Assembly: GCA_963830175.1 (NCBI GenBank)
Contig: CAWHKV010000004.1
Span: forward strand, 62,001-126,000
Origin: JBBRBB01 sp963830175
GTDB taxonomy: Bacteria; Bacteroidota; Bacteroidia; Chitinophagales; Chitinophagaceae
DNA: 64,000 nt
Reading direction: 5' to 3'
Part shown: piece after piece, positions 17,568-26,545 of the stretch
Position numbering within the stretch: position 1 is the stretch's first letter
Layout of the letters: the number at the start of each line of letters is the position of its first letter
The notes under the pieces: model-generated
Databases searched by the model: none
What the model saw: only the letters and a program-made list of their open reading frames with translations
Told to the model about the DNA's origin: nothing
Position numbers and translations under genes: made by a program

Positions 17568-19877
17568 TTAGGCAGGCAACATTAGTTTAAAGGTTGCACC
17601 TACATCTGTTTGTCCTTCTGCCATAATATAACCGCCGTGATTTTGTATTACCTTATGCACAATCGCTAATCCAACACCGGTTCCGGAATATTGGCTCTGG
17701 CCGTGTAATCGTTGAAACATTTTAAAAATGCGTTCTGAGTATTCTGGTTCGAAACCTATACCGTTATCAGTAATGGTTATCAGGTAAAAACTTTTAAGCA
17801 GGTCGTCCTCAGAAACAGGGAGGGGTGCATCTTTACCCTGAATATTTTGACAGGTAACTTTTATTTGCGGTGGTGTATCGGGTTTGCTGTATTTAAGTGC
17901 ATTGCCTAAAAGGTTTTGGAATAACTGCCGTAATTGTACTGCATCACCTTTTACTTTACATAGGTTGTCTATTTCAATCTCTGCATAATTTTCAACGATA
18001 GATGCTTCAAGATCACTCAGTATCAACTGTACTTCAAGGTTTAGGTCCACAATCTCCATTTCATTATTTGCTCCACTAACCTTGGAATAAGCCAACAGGT
18101 CGTCTATTAAATTTTGCATGCGAAAAGTTGCACGTTGAATTTTATCAAATTTAATTTTATTCTTATCGCTTAAATTAGGCTCAACTTCTGCCCTTATTTG
18201 TTCGGTAAAAAGATTTATTTTTCTAAGGGGTTCGTGCAGATCATGTGAGGCGACGTATGCAAATTCTTCGAGACTGGTATTAGATCGCTGTAAATTTAAA
18301 AGTGATTTTTCTAACTGGTATTCAGCTTCTTTTCTTTCAGTGATATCGCTGAAGACATTGATCATGTGGTCATCATCTAATTTGGAAACTGATAACTCAA
18401 GCCACCTTCCTGTTGATTCCAAATGATACTGAAAGTTAAATGGCTCACCTGTTTTTAAGGTGTTCAGCGCCATTTCAAATACCGGACTATCCTTTAAATT
18501 CGGGTCTACTTCTATGGCGGTTTTCGATAGCAGTATCTCCCTCGGAATTCCGGAAAATTTTTCACTTATATCATTCGCAATAACTGATCGAAAGTCAATT
18601 ATATTTCCATCATTATCTTTTATTGTTTTAGATACGGTAATACCACTCGGCGAGTGTTTTAAAATGTTATCAAGCAAATTCTTTTGTTGCTCCACATGCG
18701 AAAGCAAAGTTTTTTGTTCTGTTATATCTGCAAAGGTTATAAATACGCCATTATCACCAATTTTAACTGATGAAACGTCGTACCAGGAGTGCAGCCCATC
18801 CCCCTCATAATGGGTTTCAAATCTTTGTGAGATGCCTGTTTCTATCACTTGCATGTGAACATTCAAAAGTCCGTTAACCTTTGTTTTTGGAAAAAGTTCA
18901 GCCATTGTTTTTCCTATAACAATATCTTCATTCTTGCCTATTAATTGCTTGTACATCTGGTTTATCTGCACATAACGCAGGTCTATGAGTTTGTTGTTTT
19001 CATCCCGCACGCCTTCACAGGCAAAAATGGCGTTAAGTGATGCGTCAATGGTTTCACGCAACATATCCCGCTGGCTTTCAATTTCTCTTTCATATTTCTT
19101 TCTTTCGGTAATATCGGTAAACCTGGAAACGATCTCATTCCCCATTTTACTTACTGATACAATAAACCAACCATAAGGTTTTCCATCAGGTGCTGTAAAC
19201 TGTGTTTCAAACCTATCGTTGCGTCCAGTTTCAAATACTTTTTTATGAATGCTGAGTTGATTGCCTTTTTTTAATTTCGGTAATACCTGGAAAAGTGTTT
19301 TGCCAATAGAATCAGTAGGCAGTTTGCCTATTTTAAATCCTTTTTTGTTGCAATATTTTATTTTAAAATCCGTAATGGCATTGCTGTTATTATGCACCGG
19401 TTCTAAAACCATAATTCCTTCATCACCTGAATTAATTATATGCTTGTAGCGGTTTTCATCATGCTGAAATTCAAATTCAAGTTTAACTTCCCTGGTACGA
19501 TCTCGGGTAATACTCAATACACCATTATGCACTTTGCTACGCTGGGCATTATAGTATTTGTCAAATGATGGATTGTAATAATCAAATTCAAGGTGCTCAC
19601 CTGAAGTGTATACTTTAAGGCATTGTTCAAATATTAATTTACCTGTAAATTCGTCTACCAAGGTTGAGTTGTTTACCCTTGCCCCTAACACATTATTGAT
19701 GCCGACCCCCAGATAGTTTGCTGCCGAAGCATTGCAATATTGAACCTCAAAATCAATTATCTTTTCCTGATCATCTGAAAAAACAGGACAAAACCATACA
19801 ACTGAATCGGGTTGCAGGTCTAAAAGTTTTGAAATAAGGAGATCAGATTTAAATTTTTTAGTTGTGGTGTTTAGCAT
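17568..19877 (-). CDS. Multi-PAS sensor histidine kinase
   Basis: A 769-residue soluble hybrid-less kinase. Four PAS-type sensor domains can be followed, each ending in a Thr/Arg-rich D(I/R)TE(R/Q)K boundary: about residues 15-130, 140-260, 275-395 and 400-515. The HisKA dimerisation helix has the H-box YVASHDLHEPLRKINL. The HATPase domain has N (FQNLLGNALKYSKP), G1 (TDNGIGFEP), F and G2 (GTGVGLAIVHKVIQ) boxes. No membrane helix or signal peptide is seen, so it senses cytosolic or membrane-soluble cues. No response regulator is adjacent, so it is an orphan kinase. It is flanked by the two MscS genes. Confidence 0.93.
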   Translation of the reverse strand: MLNTTTKKFKSDLLISKLLDLQPDSVVWFCPVFSDDQEKIIDFEVQYCNASAANYLGVGINNVLGARVNNSTLVDEFTGKLIFEQCLKVYTSGEHLEFDYYNPSFDKYYNAQRSKVHNGVLSITRDRTREVKLEFEFQHDENRYKHIINSGDEGIMVLEPVHNNSNAITDFKIKYCNKKGFKIGKLPTDSIGKTLFQVLPKLKKGNQLSIHKKVFETGRNDRFETQFTAPDGKPYGWFIVSVSKMGNEIVSRFTDITERKKYEREIESQRDMLRETIDASLNAIFACEGVRDENNKLIDLRYVQINQMYKQLIGKNEDIVIGKTMAELFPKTKVNGLLNVHMQVIETGISQRFETHYEGDGLHSWYDVSSVKIGDNGVFITFADITEQKTLLSHVEQQKNLLDNILKHSPSGITVSKTIKDNDGNIIDFRSVIANDISEKFSGIPREILLSKTAIEVDPNLKDSPVFEMALNTLKTGEPFNFQYHLESTGRWLELSVSKLDDDHMINVFSDITERKEAEYQLEKSLLNLQRSNTSLEEFAYVASHDLHEPLRKINLFTEQIRAEVEPNLSDKNKIKFDKIQRATFRMQNLIDDLLAYSKVSGANNEMEIVDLNLEVQLILSDLEASIVENYAEIEIDNLCKVKGDAVQLRQLFQNLLGNALKYSKPDTPPQIKVTCQNIQGKDAPLPVSEDDLLKSFYLITITDNGIGFEPEYSERIFKMFQRLHGQSQYSGTGVGLAIVHKVIQNHGGYIMAEGQTDVGATFKLMLPA

Positions 19878-20097
19878 TACCCATTTAATTTACCTTACTG
19901 TACCAGTATCATATATACAAAAAATAAAGTTAGTACTCAAAATTATTTTGTTTGTCCTTTTTTAAAAAAAATCAGCTAAATTATTTTTTGTGCTAGCATA
20001 TTTTTTTAAACGCTTAGCGATTAAACAAACTGATTTCAGACGTGTTCATCATATCTGAATATTACATGTGCATATTTTTGATTAATACCCAAAAGCA

Positions 20098-20937
20098 ATG
20101 AAAAATTTTTTAAAGGTGGAACTTATTAATACAGGCACTTTTATTCTTACTGTTGGAAACGTTGTTAATGCACTTATTATTTTTTTTACTACTTACCTAA
20201 TTCTAAAATTTATTTCTGCATTCATTAAAAGAATAGTAAGAAAGAAAGGACAGCCAGACAGCAGGCACCTTTCAATAATAAAATTGTTGAAGTATTTCGT
20301 TTGGATAATTGCCATCATTTTTATGTTGCAGGCACTTGAAATCAACATCACATTTTTAATTGCGAGCTCTGCAGCATTGCTGGTAGGTATCGGTCTTGGA
20401 TTGCAGGATGTGTTTAAAGATTTTATTTCTGGTATTGCTTTACTTATTGAAGGAACGATTAAAGTAGATGATGTGGTGGAGGTGGATGGATTGGTTGTTC
20501 AGGTAAACGAGATATCTATACGAACATCAAAAGTTACCACACGGGAAGATATTGTTGTAATAATCCCCAACCACAAATTTATACAGGAAAAGATCATTAA
20601 CTGGACACACAACGCACTGCCCACAAGGTTTATGATTGAAGTGGGTGTTGACTATGCCTCTGACGTTAGACTGGTTGAAAAAATACTAATAGAATGCGCT
20701 GTGGGTCATAAAGACATACTCACCGATTCATCTTATATGCCTTCTGTTCGGTTAAAAGATTTCGGAAGTTCTTCCATAGATTTTCAATTATTTTTTTACA
20801 GCTTTAATCTTTTCCGTATTGAAAATGTTAAGAGCCAGATCAGGTTCGATATTCTGAAAAAGTTTAGAAGTAATAGCATTCAGATTCCTTTTACGCAATT
20901 GGTTTTGCATAGAAATGAACAAAATCAACAGGATTAA
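20098..20937 (+). CDS. Mechanosensitive ion channel, MscS family
   Basis: A 279-residue MscS homologue, distinct from the copy at 16777. After a first helix (VGNVVNALIIFFTTYLILKF) and a second (LLKYFVWIIAIIFMLQAL), the pore helix reads FLIASSAALLVGIGLGLQDV. The beta domain begins IEGTIKVDDVVEVDGLVVQV and contains DIVVIIPNHKFIQEKIINWTH. A C-terminal alpha/beta domain ends in FTQLVLHRN. It lies divergent from the PAS kinase across 220 bp that show no other feature. It may tune turgor responses alongside the first MscS. Confidence 0.93.
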   Translation: MKNFLKVELINTGTFILTVGNVVNALIIFFTTYLILKFISAFIKRIVRKKGQPDSRHLSIIKLLKYFVWIIAIIFMLQALEINITFLIASSAALLVGIGLGLQDVFKDFISGIALLIEGTIKVDDVVEVDGLVVQVNEISIRTSKVTTREDIVVIIPNHKFIQEKIINWTHNALPTRFMIEVGVDYASDVRLVEKILIECAVGHKDILTDSSYMPSVRLKDFGSSSIDFQLFFYSFNLFRIENVKSQIRFDILKKFRSNSIQIPFTQLVLHRNEQNQQD

Positions 20938-21069
20938 TTATGAATCGCGTAACTGCTTTTATTAATTCCCAATCGAGTTAAGTAAGTATAATGGGTTAAT
21001 AATTAGATAGTCAGTTTTGCCGGATATGTAAAGTGTGTTACAAAATATTAGGTTTACTTAAGCAACGCT

Positions 21070-21084
21070 ATTGTTTTTAACAAT
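21070..21084. promoter_or_regulatory. Small inverted repeat before the TonB receptor
   Basis: ATTGTT-ttt-AACAAT (21070-21084) is followed directly by TATCTTTA, a weak match to the TAnnTTTG promoter element, about 25 bp before the receptor start codon. An operator over the promoter is possible. Evidence is only symmetry and position. Confidence 0.3.
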
Positions 21085-21113
21085 ATCTTTAAAGTAAATC
21101 AAAACCTTATTCA

Positions 21114-23918
21114 ATGAAAACAATATCCCTCCATTTAATTTGTGTTTTATCACTGCTTTTATTCACCAATAAAATTTTCGCCCAATATTCAGTAAAAGGT
21201 ACAGTTACCGATCAGAATAGTGCCCCTATGCCCAATGTATCAGTTACTGTTCAAAATTCTGGCGAAGGTGCAGTGACAGACGGCAATGGATATTATTCAC
21301 TGCCGTTAGCCAATGGAAATCATCAGCTGTTATTTTCTTCTGTGGGATATTCCAATGTAGCCCAATCTGTAAATGTTCAGGGGTCTGATGTAACATTAAA
21401 TATTACTATGCTTTCAGCCTTTGGTTCATTGGAAGGATTATTGGTAGTGGGAACAAGGTCGCTTCCACGTTCAGTGGTAGGGTCTGCATTACCTGTAGAT
21501 AACCTTGATGAGGCTACATTAAAATCTACCGGGCAAACAACTTTTGACCGCGCTTTGCAATACCGCGTTCCTTCTTTTAATGTTGTTAATACGCCGGTTA
21601 ATGATGCTACGACATTATTAGATCCTTACGAAATAAGAAATTTAGGACCCAGCCGAACGTTAATACTTATTAACGGTAAGCGTAAAAATCTAAGCTCATT
21701 ATTATATGTACAGTTTTCTCCGGGTCGTGGAGAAACTGGCGCCGACATTTCGGGCATACCAACAGATGCAATAAAAAATGTTGAAATATTAAGAGATGGT
21801 GCCTCAGCACAATATGGCTCCGATGCCATAGCAGGCGTAATGAATATTATTTTAAAAGACAGGTTTCAATACAGTACACTTACCCTGAACGGAGGCGTTA
21901 CAGCCAAAGGTGATGGAGAAAACTATGGGCTTTCATTAAACAGCGGCGCTAACATCGGTAACTCCGGTTATATTAATTATACGGCTGCATTAAGTCAGCA
22001 GGAGAATGCTATTCGCTCAGGCAAGATTGATGTTGCAACCGAGATCGCAACCTTTGGAGGTGACGAAGAAACAGACGACGCCATCAGGCGGTATCTTGCG
22101 AAATACCCAACAGGTAATAATGAAAATGGAACGGGGGAAATAACAGCTTCAAAATTTGAGTACAATCTTGGTTTGCCAATTGGTGATGATGCATTTTTTT
22201 ATAGCAATGCTGCCTACGTATTTAAAAAGGTAAAAAGCAATGCAAACTTTCGCGTTCCTTACTGGAGAATTGATGAAGGTCTTTTGCATACCCCGCAACC
22301 AGGTGCACCTGATTATACCGGTTCAGGGTATGGGGCTCCCGGATCTCAATTGCAAATGGACTTTGAAGAAGATAAAGCAAATGGCCTTTACAGGGGGTAC
22401 ATAGGGTATGAACCAACTTTTGATGGAGACCTTTCTGACTTTAATGCAACGGTTGGTTTTAAAAGAACCATAAACGGATGGTCCCAGGATTTAAGCTTTA
22501 CAGCAGGCGGTAACCAACAATTGTATTCAGTTGTAAATACGGTAAACAGAACCTTGCTAAAAGCCAGTCCTACAGCTTTTAAACCCGGGGGTTATGGCTT
22601 TTATAATTTTATCGGCAATATAGACATATCAAAAAGCCTTACCGATAATTTTGCCATAGGTTTTGGTACAGAAGCAAGAAAAGAAACTTATAAAATAATA
22701 GCCGGCGATACGGCATCTTATTCAGGTGAAGGTGCTAATTCCTTCCCGGGAATTCGGCAGGAAAATGCCGGCACCTTTAACAGGTATAACATTGGTGCAT
22801 ATTTCGATGCAAGTTTAAAAGCCACAGATTTCTGGTTAATGAACGCAACTGTTCGTGGTGAGAATTACAGTGACTTTGGAAGCGCATTTGTTTACCGGTT
22901 CTCTACTCGCTTTAAATTAAATGGAGATAAGTTGGTACTACGCGGTTCTGCTTCAACCGGTTTTCGCGCACCAACGTTGCATCAATTGTATAACCAAAGT
23001 ACCCAGGCATCTTTCGTGGCGGGCACCATTCAATTATCCGGATTGTTTAGTAACGGAAGCAAACAGGCCTTTTTGTTGGGCGTTCCAAATTTAAAACCTG
23101 AAAAGTCAACCAATTTTACGGCAGGTATTGGTGTTATTCCAACAAAGAATAGCAGTATTACGTTGGATTATTATAACATTACTATCAGGGACAGAATCGT
23201 TTATAGCTCACCTATTTCTTCTTCCGATCCTAATACAACCCTGTATTCAATTTTACAGGCTGCAGGTGTTGTTCAGGCTCAGTTCTTCATAAATGGTATT
23301 AAAACAAACACCCAGGGTTTAGACCTTGTTGCTAACTTTCGTAATGTAGAAATGGGTAATGGAAGAATGGCTTTTAACCTTGCAGGTAACTATACTTTAA
23401 GAAATGAGATCATTGGTTCTCCGAATGATCCCCAGGCTATTAAAGATGCAGGCGCAACCATTTTAAGTACACAGATCAGGTCGTTATTAACCAAAAGCCG
23501 CCCTGAATACAAAGCTGTTGTGGGTGTAGATTATGCAGTAAATAAATGGAATTTTAATTTAAACAATACCATATTCGGACCAACAGAATTCCAGGATCTT
23601 GATAATGGCGGATCAATTATGGAGCACATAAAACAACAATTTAAAACCAATGTTGTTACCGATCTGAATATTGGTTATGATATTGCCAAGAATGTAAACG
23701 CCTCAGTAACGGTAATGAATATGTTCAACGTGTTACCACAATGGGAGCTTGTTGCATTGGATAATGAAGGCAAACAATTCTTATCAAATGCAGAAGACAA
23801 AAGTTTACTGGAAGGATTCCTTGAGTTTAGCGGACGCTACCGTATTTTAGGATATAACGGATCGCAGTTTAGCCAGCTCGGAACAATATTCCAGGCATCT
23901 GTTGTTTTCAAATTCTAA
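21114..23918 (+). CDS. TonB-dependent receptor
   Basis: A 934-residue outer-membrane active transporter. A signal peptide ends at KIFAQ (residue 24). Residues 25-105 are the CarboxypepD_reg-like domain (VKGTVTDQNSAPMPNVSV). The plug domain follows (LPRSVVGSALPVDNLD..., LILINGKRKNLSS, IPTDAIKNVEILRDGASAQY, GSDAIAGVMNIILK). The rest is a 22-strand barrel ending in FQASVVFKF with the terminal Phe needed for outer-membrane insertion. There is no SusD partner next to it, so it is not a standard polysaccharide-utilisation pair; siderophore, cobalamin or another small ligand is possible. A terminator follows at 23937. Confidence 0.95.
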   Translation: MKTISLHLICVLSLLLFTNKIFAQYSVKGTVTDQNSAPMPNVSVTVQNSGEGAVTDGNGYYSLPLANGNHQLLFSSVGYSNVAQSVNVQGSDVTLNITMLSAFGSLEGLLVVGTRSLPRSVVGSALPVDNLDEATLKSTGQTTFDRALQYRVPSFNVVNTPVNDATTLLDPYEIRNLGPSRTLILINGKRKNLSSLLYVQFSPGRGETGADISGIPTDAIKNVEILRDGASAQYGSDAIAGVMNIILKDRFQYSTLTLNGGVTAKGDGENYGLSLNSGANIGNSGYINYTAALSQQENAIRSGKIDVATEIATFGGDEETDDAIRRYLAKYPTGNNENGTGEITASKFEYNLGLPIGDDAFFYSNAAYVFKKVKSNANFRVPYWRIDEGLLHTPQPGAPDYTGSGYGAPGSQLQMDFEEDKANGLYRGYIGYEPTFDGDLSDFNATVGFKRTINGWSQDLSFTAGGNQQLYSVVNTVNRTLLKASPTAFKPGGYGFYNFIGNIDISKSLTDNFAIGFGTEARKETYKIIAGDTASYSGEGANSFPGIRQENAGTFNRYNIGAYFDASLKATDFWLMNATVRGENYSDFGSAFVYRFSTRFKLNGDKLVLRGSASTGFRAPTLHQLYNQSTQASFVAGTIQLSGLFSNGSKQAFLLGVPNLKPEKSTNFTAGIGVIPTKNSSITLDYYNITIRDRIVYSSPISSSDPNTTLYSILQAAGVVQAQFFINGIKTNTQGLDLVANFRNVEMGNGRMAFNLAGNYTLRNEIIGSPNDPQAIKDAGATILSTQIRSLLTKSRPEYKAVVGVDYAVNKWNFNLNNTIFGPTEFQDLDNGGSIMEHIKQQFKTNVVTDLNIGYDIAKNVNASVTVMNMFNVLPQWELVALDNEGKQFLSNAEDKSLLEGFLEFSGRYRILGYNGSQFSQLGTIFQASVVFKF

Positions 23919-23936
23919 ATTATCTTTTAAAAATTT

Positions 23937-23970
23937 AAAGCTGCTTTCTTTAGTTGAAAGCAGCTTTTTT
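23937..23970 (+). terminator. Intrinsic terminator after the TonB receptor
   Basis: Twelve-bp perfect stem (aaagctgctttc / gaaagcagcttt) with a 7-base loop and a trailing T run, 18 bp after the receptor stop. It precedes the methyltransferase start at 24007, showing that the methyltransferase frame should not be extended upstream. Confidence 0.93.
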
Positions 23971-24006
23971 AATTTGAATATTTATAATGAAAAAGCTATT
24001 AAGAAA

Positions 24007-24774
24007 ATGAGCATATATGATTCTGAAACTGCTGTAAGGTCTTTTGACGAACCATACATTCCGGAAGATCAATTGCAAACACAATGGGCCGAATTTATCG
24101 AATTAAAAAAGATCATCACTGCGCAATTCGCCATTAAAAAATCGCCTGTACGTATCCTGGATATTGGGATTGGCAGCGCCCGCATTTTAAAACACCTTGC
24201 GCCCATCCCGGAGATTTGGAACATGGTTGAAAATTACCATGGTATTGATAACGCTGAAGCTTGTCTTAAACTCTCTGCTAAGGTTGCAGAGGAATTGCAA
24301 ATCACTAACAAAATAGAATTACAATATTTACAGGCAGACGACCTAAAAACTTTAAACCTGAATTTTGATATAATAATGACCACATGGTTCACGGCAGGTA
24401 ATTTTTATCCAGCTGATTTTGATTTTCATTCATACATGCCCGGAAGTTTAGAATTGCATAAAAATGAAAGATTCACCGATATTTTTTCAAACGCATATAA
24501 CCTGTTGAACACTGAAGGAAAAATTGTTTTAGGCGCTTGTTATATAGACAACCAGGTTACGCGGATAAGACAAGAAAACTTTTACAGGCATTTAGGTATG
24601 CATGTTATTACGAATGATAAAGATTCATTCACAGCTACAAAGCAGGGCTTTTGGTCTCAGCGCTTTACAAAACAAAGAATGATTGATTATTGCAAATTTG
24701 CTGAAGTAAATAAAATATCATTCACAGACCTTGATACTTACCAGTTCGCCATGCAGGTTGTAATAGAAAAATGA
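24007..24774 (+). CDS. Class I SAM-dependent methyltransferase
   Basis: A 255-residue Rossmann-fold methyltransferase starting at ATG 24007 (MSIYDSETAVRSFDEPYIPE). Motif I is VRILDIGIGSARILKHL, the acidic residue of motif II sits in YHGIDNAEACLKL, and motif III/IV reads YLQADDLKTLNLNFDIIMTTW. It lacks a signal peptide. An upstream in-frame extension to 23902 would overlap the receptor gene and its terminator and is rejected. It ends 2 bp before the convergent hydrolase-like gene. The acceptor substrate is unknown. Confidence 0.85.
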   Translation: MSIYDSETAVRSFDEPYIPEDQLQTQWAEFIELKKIITAQFAIKKSPVRILDIGIGSARILKHLAPIPEIWNMVENYHGIDNAEACLKLSAKVAEELQITNKIELQYLQADDLKTLNLNFDIIMTTWFTAGNFYPADFDFHSYMPGSLELHKNERFTDIFSNAYNLLNTEGKIVLGACYIDNQVTRIRQENFYRHLGMHVITNDKDSFTATKQGFWSQRFTKQRMIDYCKFAEVNKISFTDLDTYQFAMQVVIEK

Positions 24775-24776
24775 TC

Positions 24777-26531
24777 TTAGTTTTTTGAAATCTCAATCAT
24801 GTGGAAAATTGTATCTCCCGTTCCGGTATTGATCAGCATTATATCTGTATTATTTGGGCACCGGTTATTAAAAACCGCATTATTAAGTGTAATTATTTCA
24901 TCCATCCATTTGTTTGTGTTTTGCGTGGTGTAACTATTTGCTGTAACTAATTCATTATTGGTATTGGCATACATCACTTTAAAACCACTGTTGCCCTTAT
25001 CCAGATAAACAACCCTGATAGAAACATTGCCATTAATGGTAAACTGGTCATCCACATTAAAGAACATGGTGTCTTTTGAAGTGGCATGTTCAAAGCCGCG
25101 GGCAAAACGTCCATAAGGTTGGGTTGTATCTCCCTGTTGCCAGTAACCTACACTGGTGGTATTGGGGTTGTATTGATAAACAAACTTTTCGTAATTGCCC
25201 GGAAAAATATTCCAGCCAACATCATTAATATCTTCTGCCGAAACCTGGTTAAAAGAGTCGCCTTGCCCGCTTGCAGCATCTAATTGAGTTGCCCCGTTTT
25301 TAGCAAAAGACCTTGCAATTCTTTTACAACGTTCTGCGCCGGAACTATCCGAAGTTGTTATGGTTCCCGTACCAAATAAGTATTCAGGAAAACGATTGGT
25401 ATCGGCAGCGTCTAAACCATCACGCAAAATAATAAAACCCCCTTTAGCATTTGCTGCACATTTTATGCCGGCATACTTATTATAAAAATTGTAAACCATA
25501 CGCGCATTTGTATCTAACAAATCATTTGAAAAAACATTCCACATATCTACACCAAAATAAAGTGCATTTATAGCGGTAAAGTACTTGTGCCATGCTGGTT
25601 TCATTAATTCTGCATTATTCTGCGCAATATCAAATTCATCGCGTGCCCTTGTTTTTGGTAACCCGTTTTCAGTTACATTTAAAATGCTGTCATACACCTG
25701 CCTGCTTAAAGCCTCACTATTCATCTGGTACCAGTGCCCCATATTATTTGCTTTGTACATTACGTTCGGAAGATTTGATCGCGTCCATAAAAACGCCTCT
25801 TCAAAAAACTTGTTTTGCACAATTTTGTCTGTGCCAACATTAACCAGGTGATTTATGTTTGGAAGCAAAGTCTTTAAATTATTGTTGCTACGCTTCCATT
25901 CGTTTTTTACAAAACCTATCCACGCGGTATCGCCAATAATGTAACTTGAACAATTACATGTCGATTGAGTTTCGGGCAGGTTAACGGGCAACCCTTTGTA
26001 TGGATCGAAATCCCCCGTAGTGCCCTGGGCGGACTGAAAAATTTTTATATTGTTCCGGATATTTTCTGGTAAGCCTGCAATGTGGTTAAACACCGAATCG
26101 AGCATGCGGTACCACAACACTTTATATTGAGGATGAAAATAGTATGGATATTTTTGAAAAGTATTTCGTGGGTCGTTTGTAATTACTGAGTCTATATTAT
26201 GAGGAGCGCGGTAAATCCATTCAGGAGAAAAGGGTCCCACCCAAACCATCAGGTTAATTTTTAGATTTCTATCTACAGCTCTCTGCATCAGCGTATCTAA
26301 CCATAACCAGTTATAAACATTATCTGATGGTTCCAGCGCAGACCACTTAACATATAACCCGGTACCCGTTACTTTGAATGGAGCGTTTGATATGGTATTA
26401 AGATTGTCGGTGGATGTGTTAACTGAATTATATAACCAAACACCATTTAAGTTGGTAGAATCATACGGGGTTTGGGTATTTCCACTTACCCAAATTACTG
26501 CCAGAAAAATAATAAAGTATATTCTTTGCAT
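24777..26531 (-). CDS. Secreted TIM-barrel glycosidase-like protein
   Basis: A 584-residue secreted protein starting at ATG 26531 (MQRIYFIIFLAVIWVSGNTQ signal). The first 370 residues look like a GH-A-type (beta/alpha)8 barrel: GLYVKWSALEPSDNVYNW resembles the N-terminal 'R/K-W-x-x-x-E-P' strand of GH42 and related enzymes, followed by INLMVWVGPFSPEWIY and a GVDMWNVFSND strand near the expected second-acid region. The last 170 residues form a beta-rich domain (FTINGNVSIRVVYLDKGN) like a carbohydrate-binding jelly roll. I cannot assign catalytic residues with certainty. It follows the T9SS protein gene after a short gap and probably shares its transcript. Confidence 0.7.
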   Translation of the reverse strand: MQRIYFIIFLAVIWVSGNTQTPYDSTNLNGVWLYNSVNTSTDNLNTISNAPFKVTGTGLYVKWSALEPSDNVYNWLWLDTLMQRAVDRNLKINLMVWVGPFSPEWIYRAPHNIDSVITNDPRNTFQKYPYYFHPQYKVLWYRMLDSVFNHIAGLPENIRNNIKIFQSAQGTTGDFDPYKGLPVNLPETQSTCNCSSYIIGDTAWIGFVKNEWKRSNNNLKTLLPNINHLVNVGTDKIVQNKFFEEAFLWTRSNLPNVMYKANNMGHWYQMNSEALSRQVYDSILNVTENGLPKTRARDEFDIAQNNAELMKPAWHKYFTAINALYFGVDMWNVFSNDLLDTNARMVYNFYNKYAGIKCAANAKGGFIILRDGLDAADTNRFPEYLFGTGTITTSDSSGAERCKRIARSFAKNGATQLDAASGQGDSFNQVSAEDINDVGWNIFPGNYEKFVYQYNPNTTSVGYWQQGDTTQPYGRFARGFEHATSKDTMFFNVDDQFTINGNVSIRVVYLDKGNSGFKVMYANTNNELVTANSYTTQNTNKWMDEIITLNNAVFNNRCPNNTDIMLINTGTGDTIFHMIEISKN

Positions 26532-26545
26532 GTACAGCAAATGGT

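Noticed and set aside
23902..24006. Upstream start for the methyltransferase
   Set aside because: It overlaps the TonB receptor 3' end and the whole terminator hairpin.
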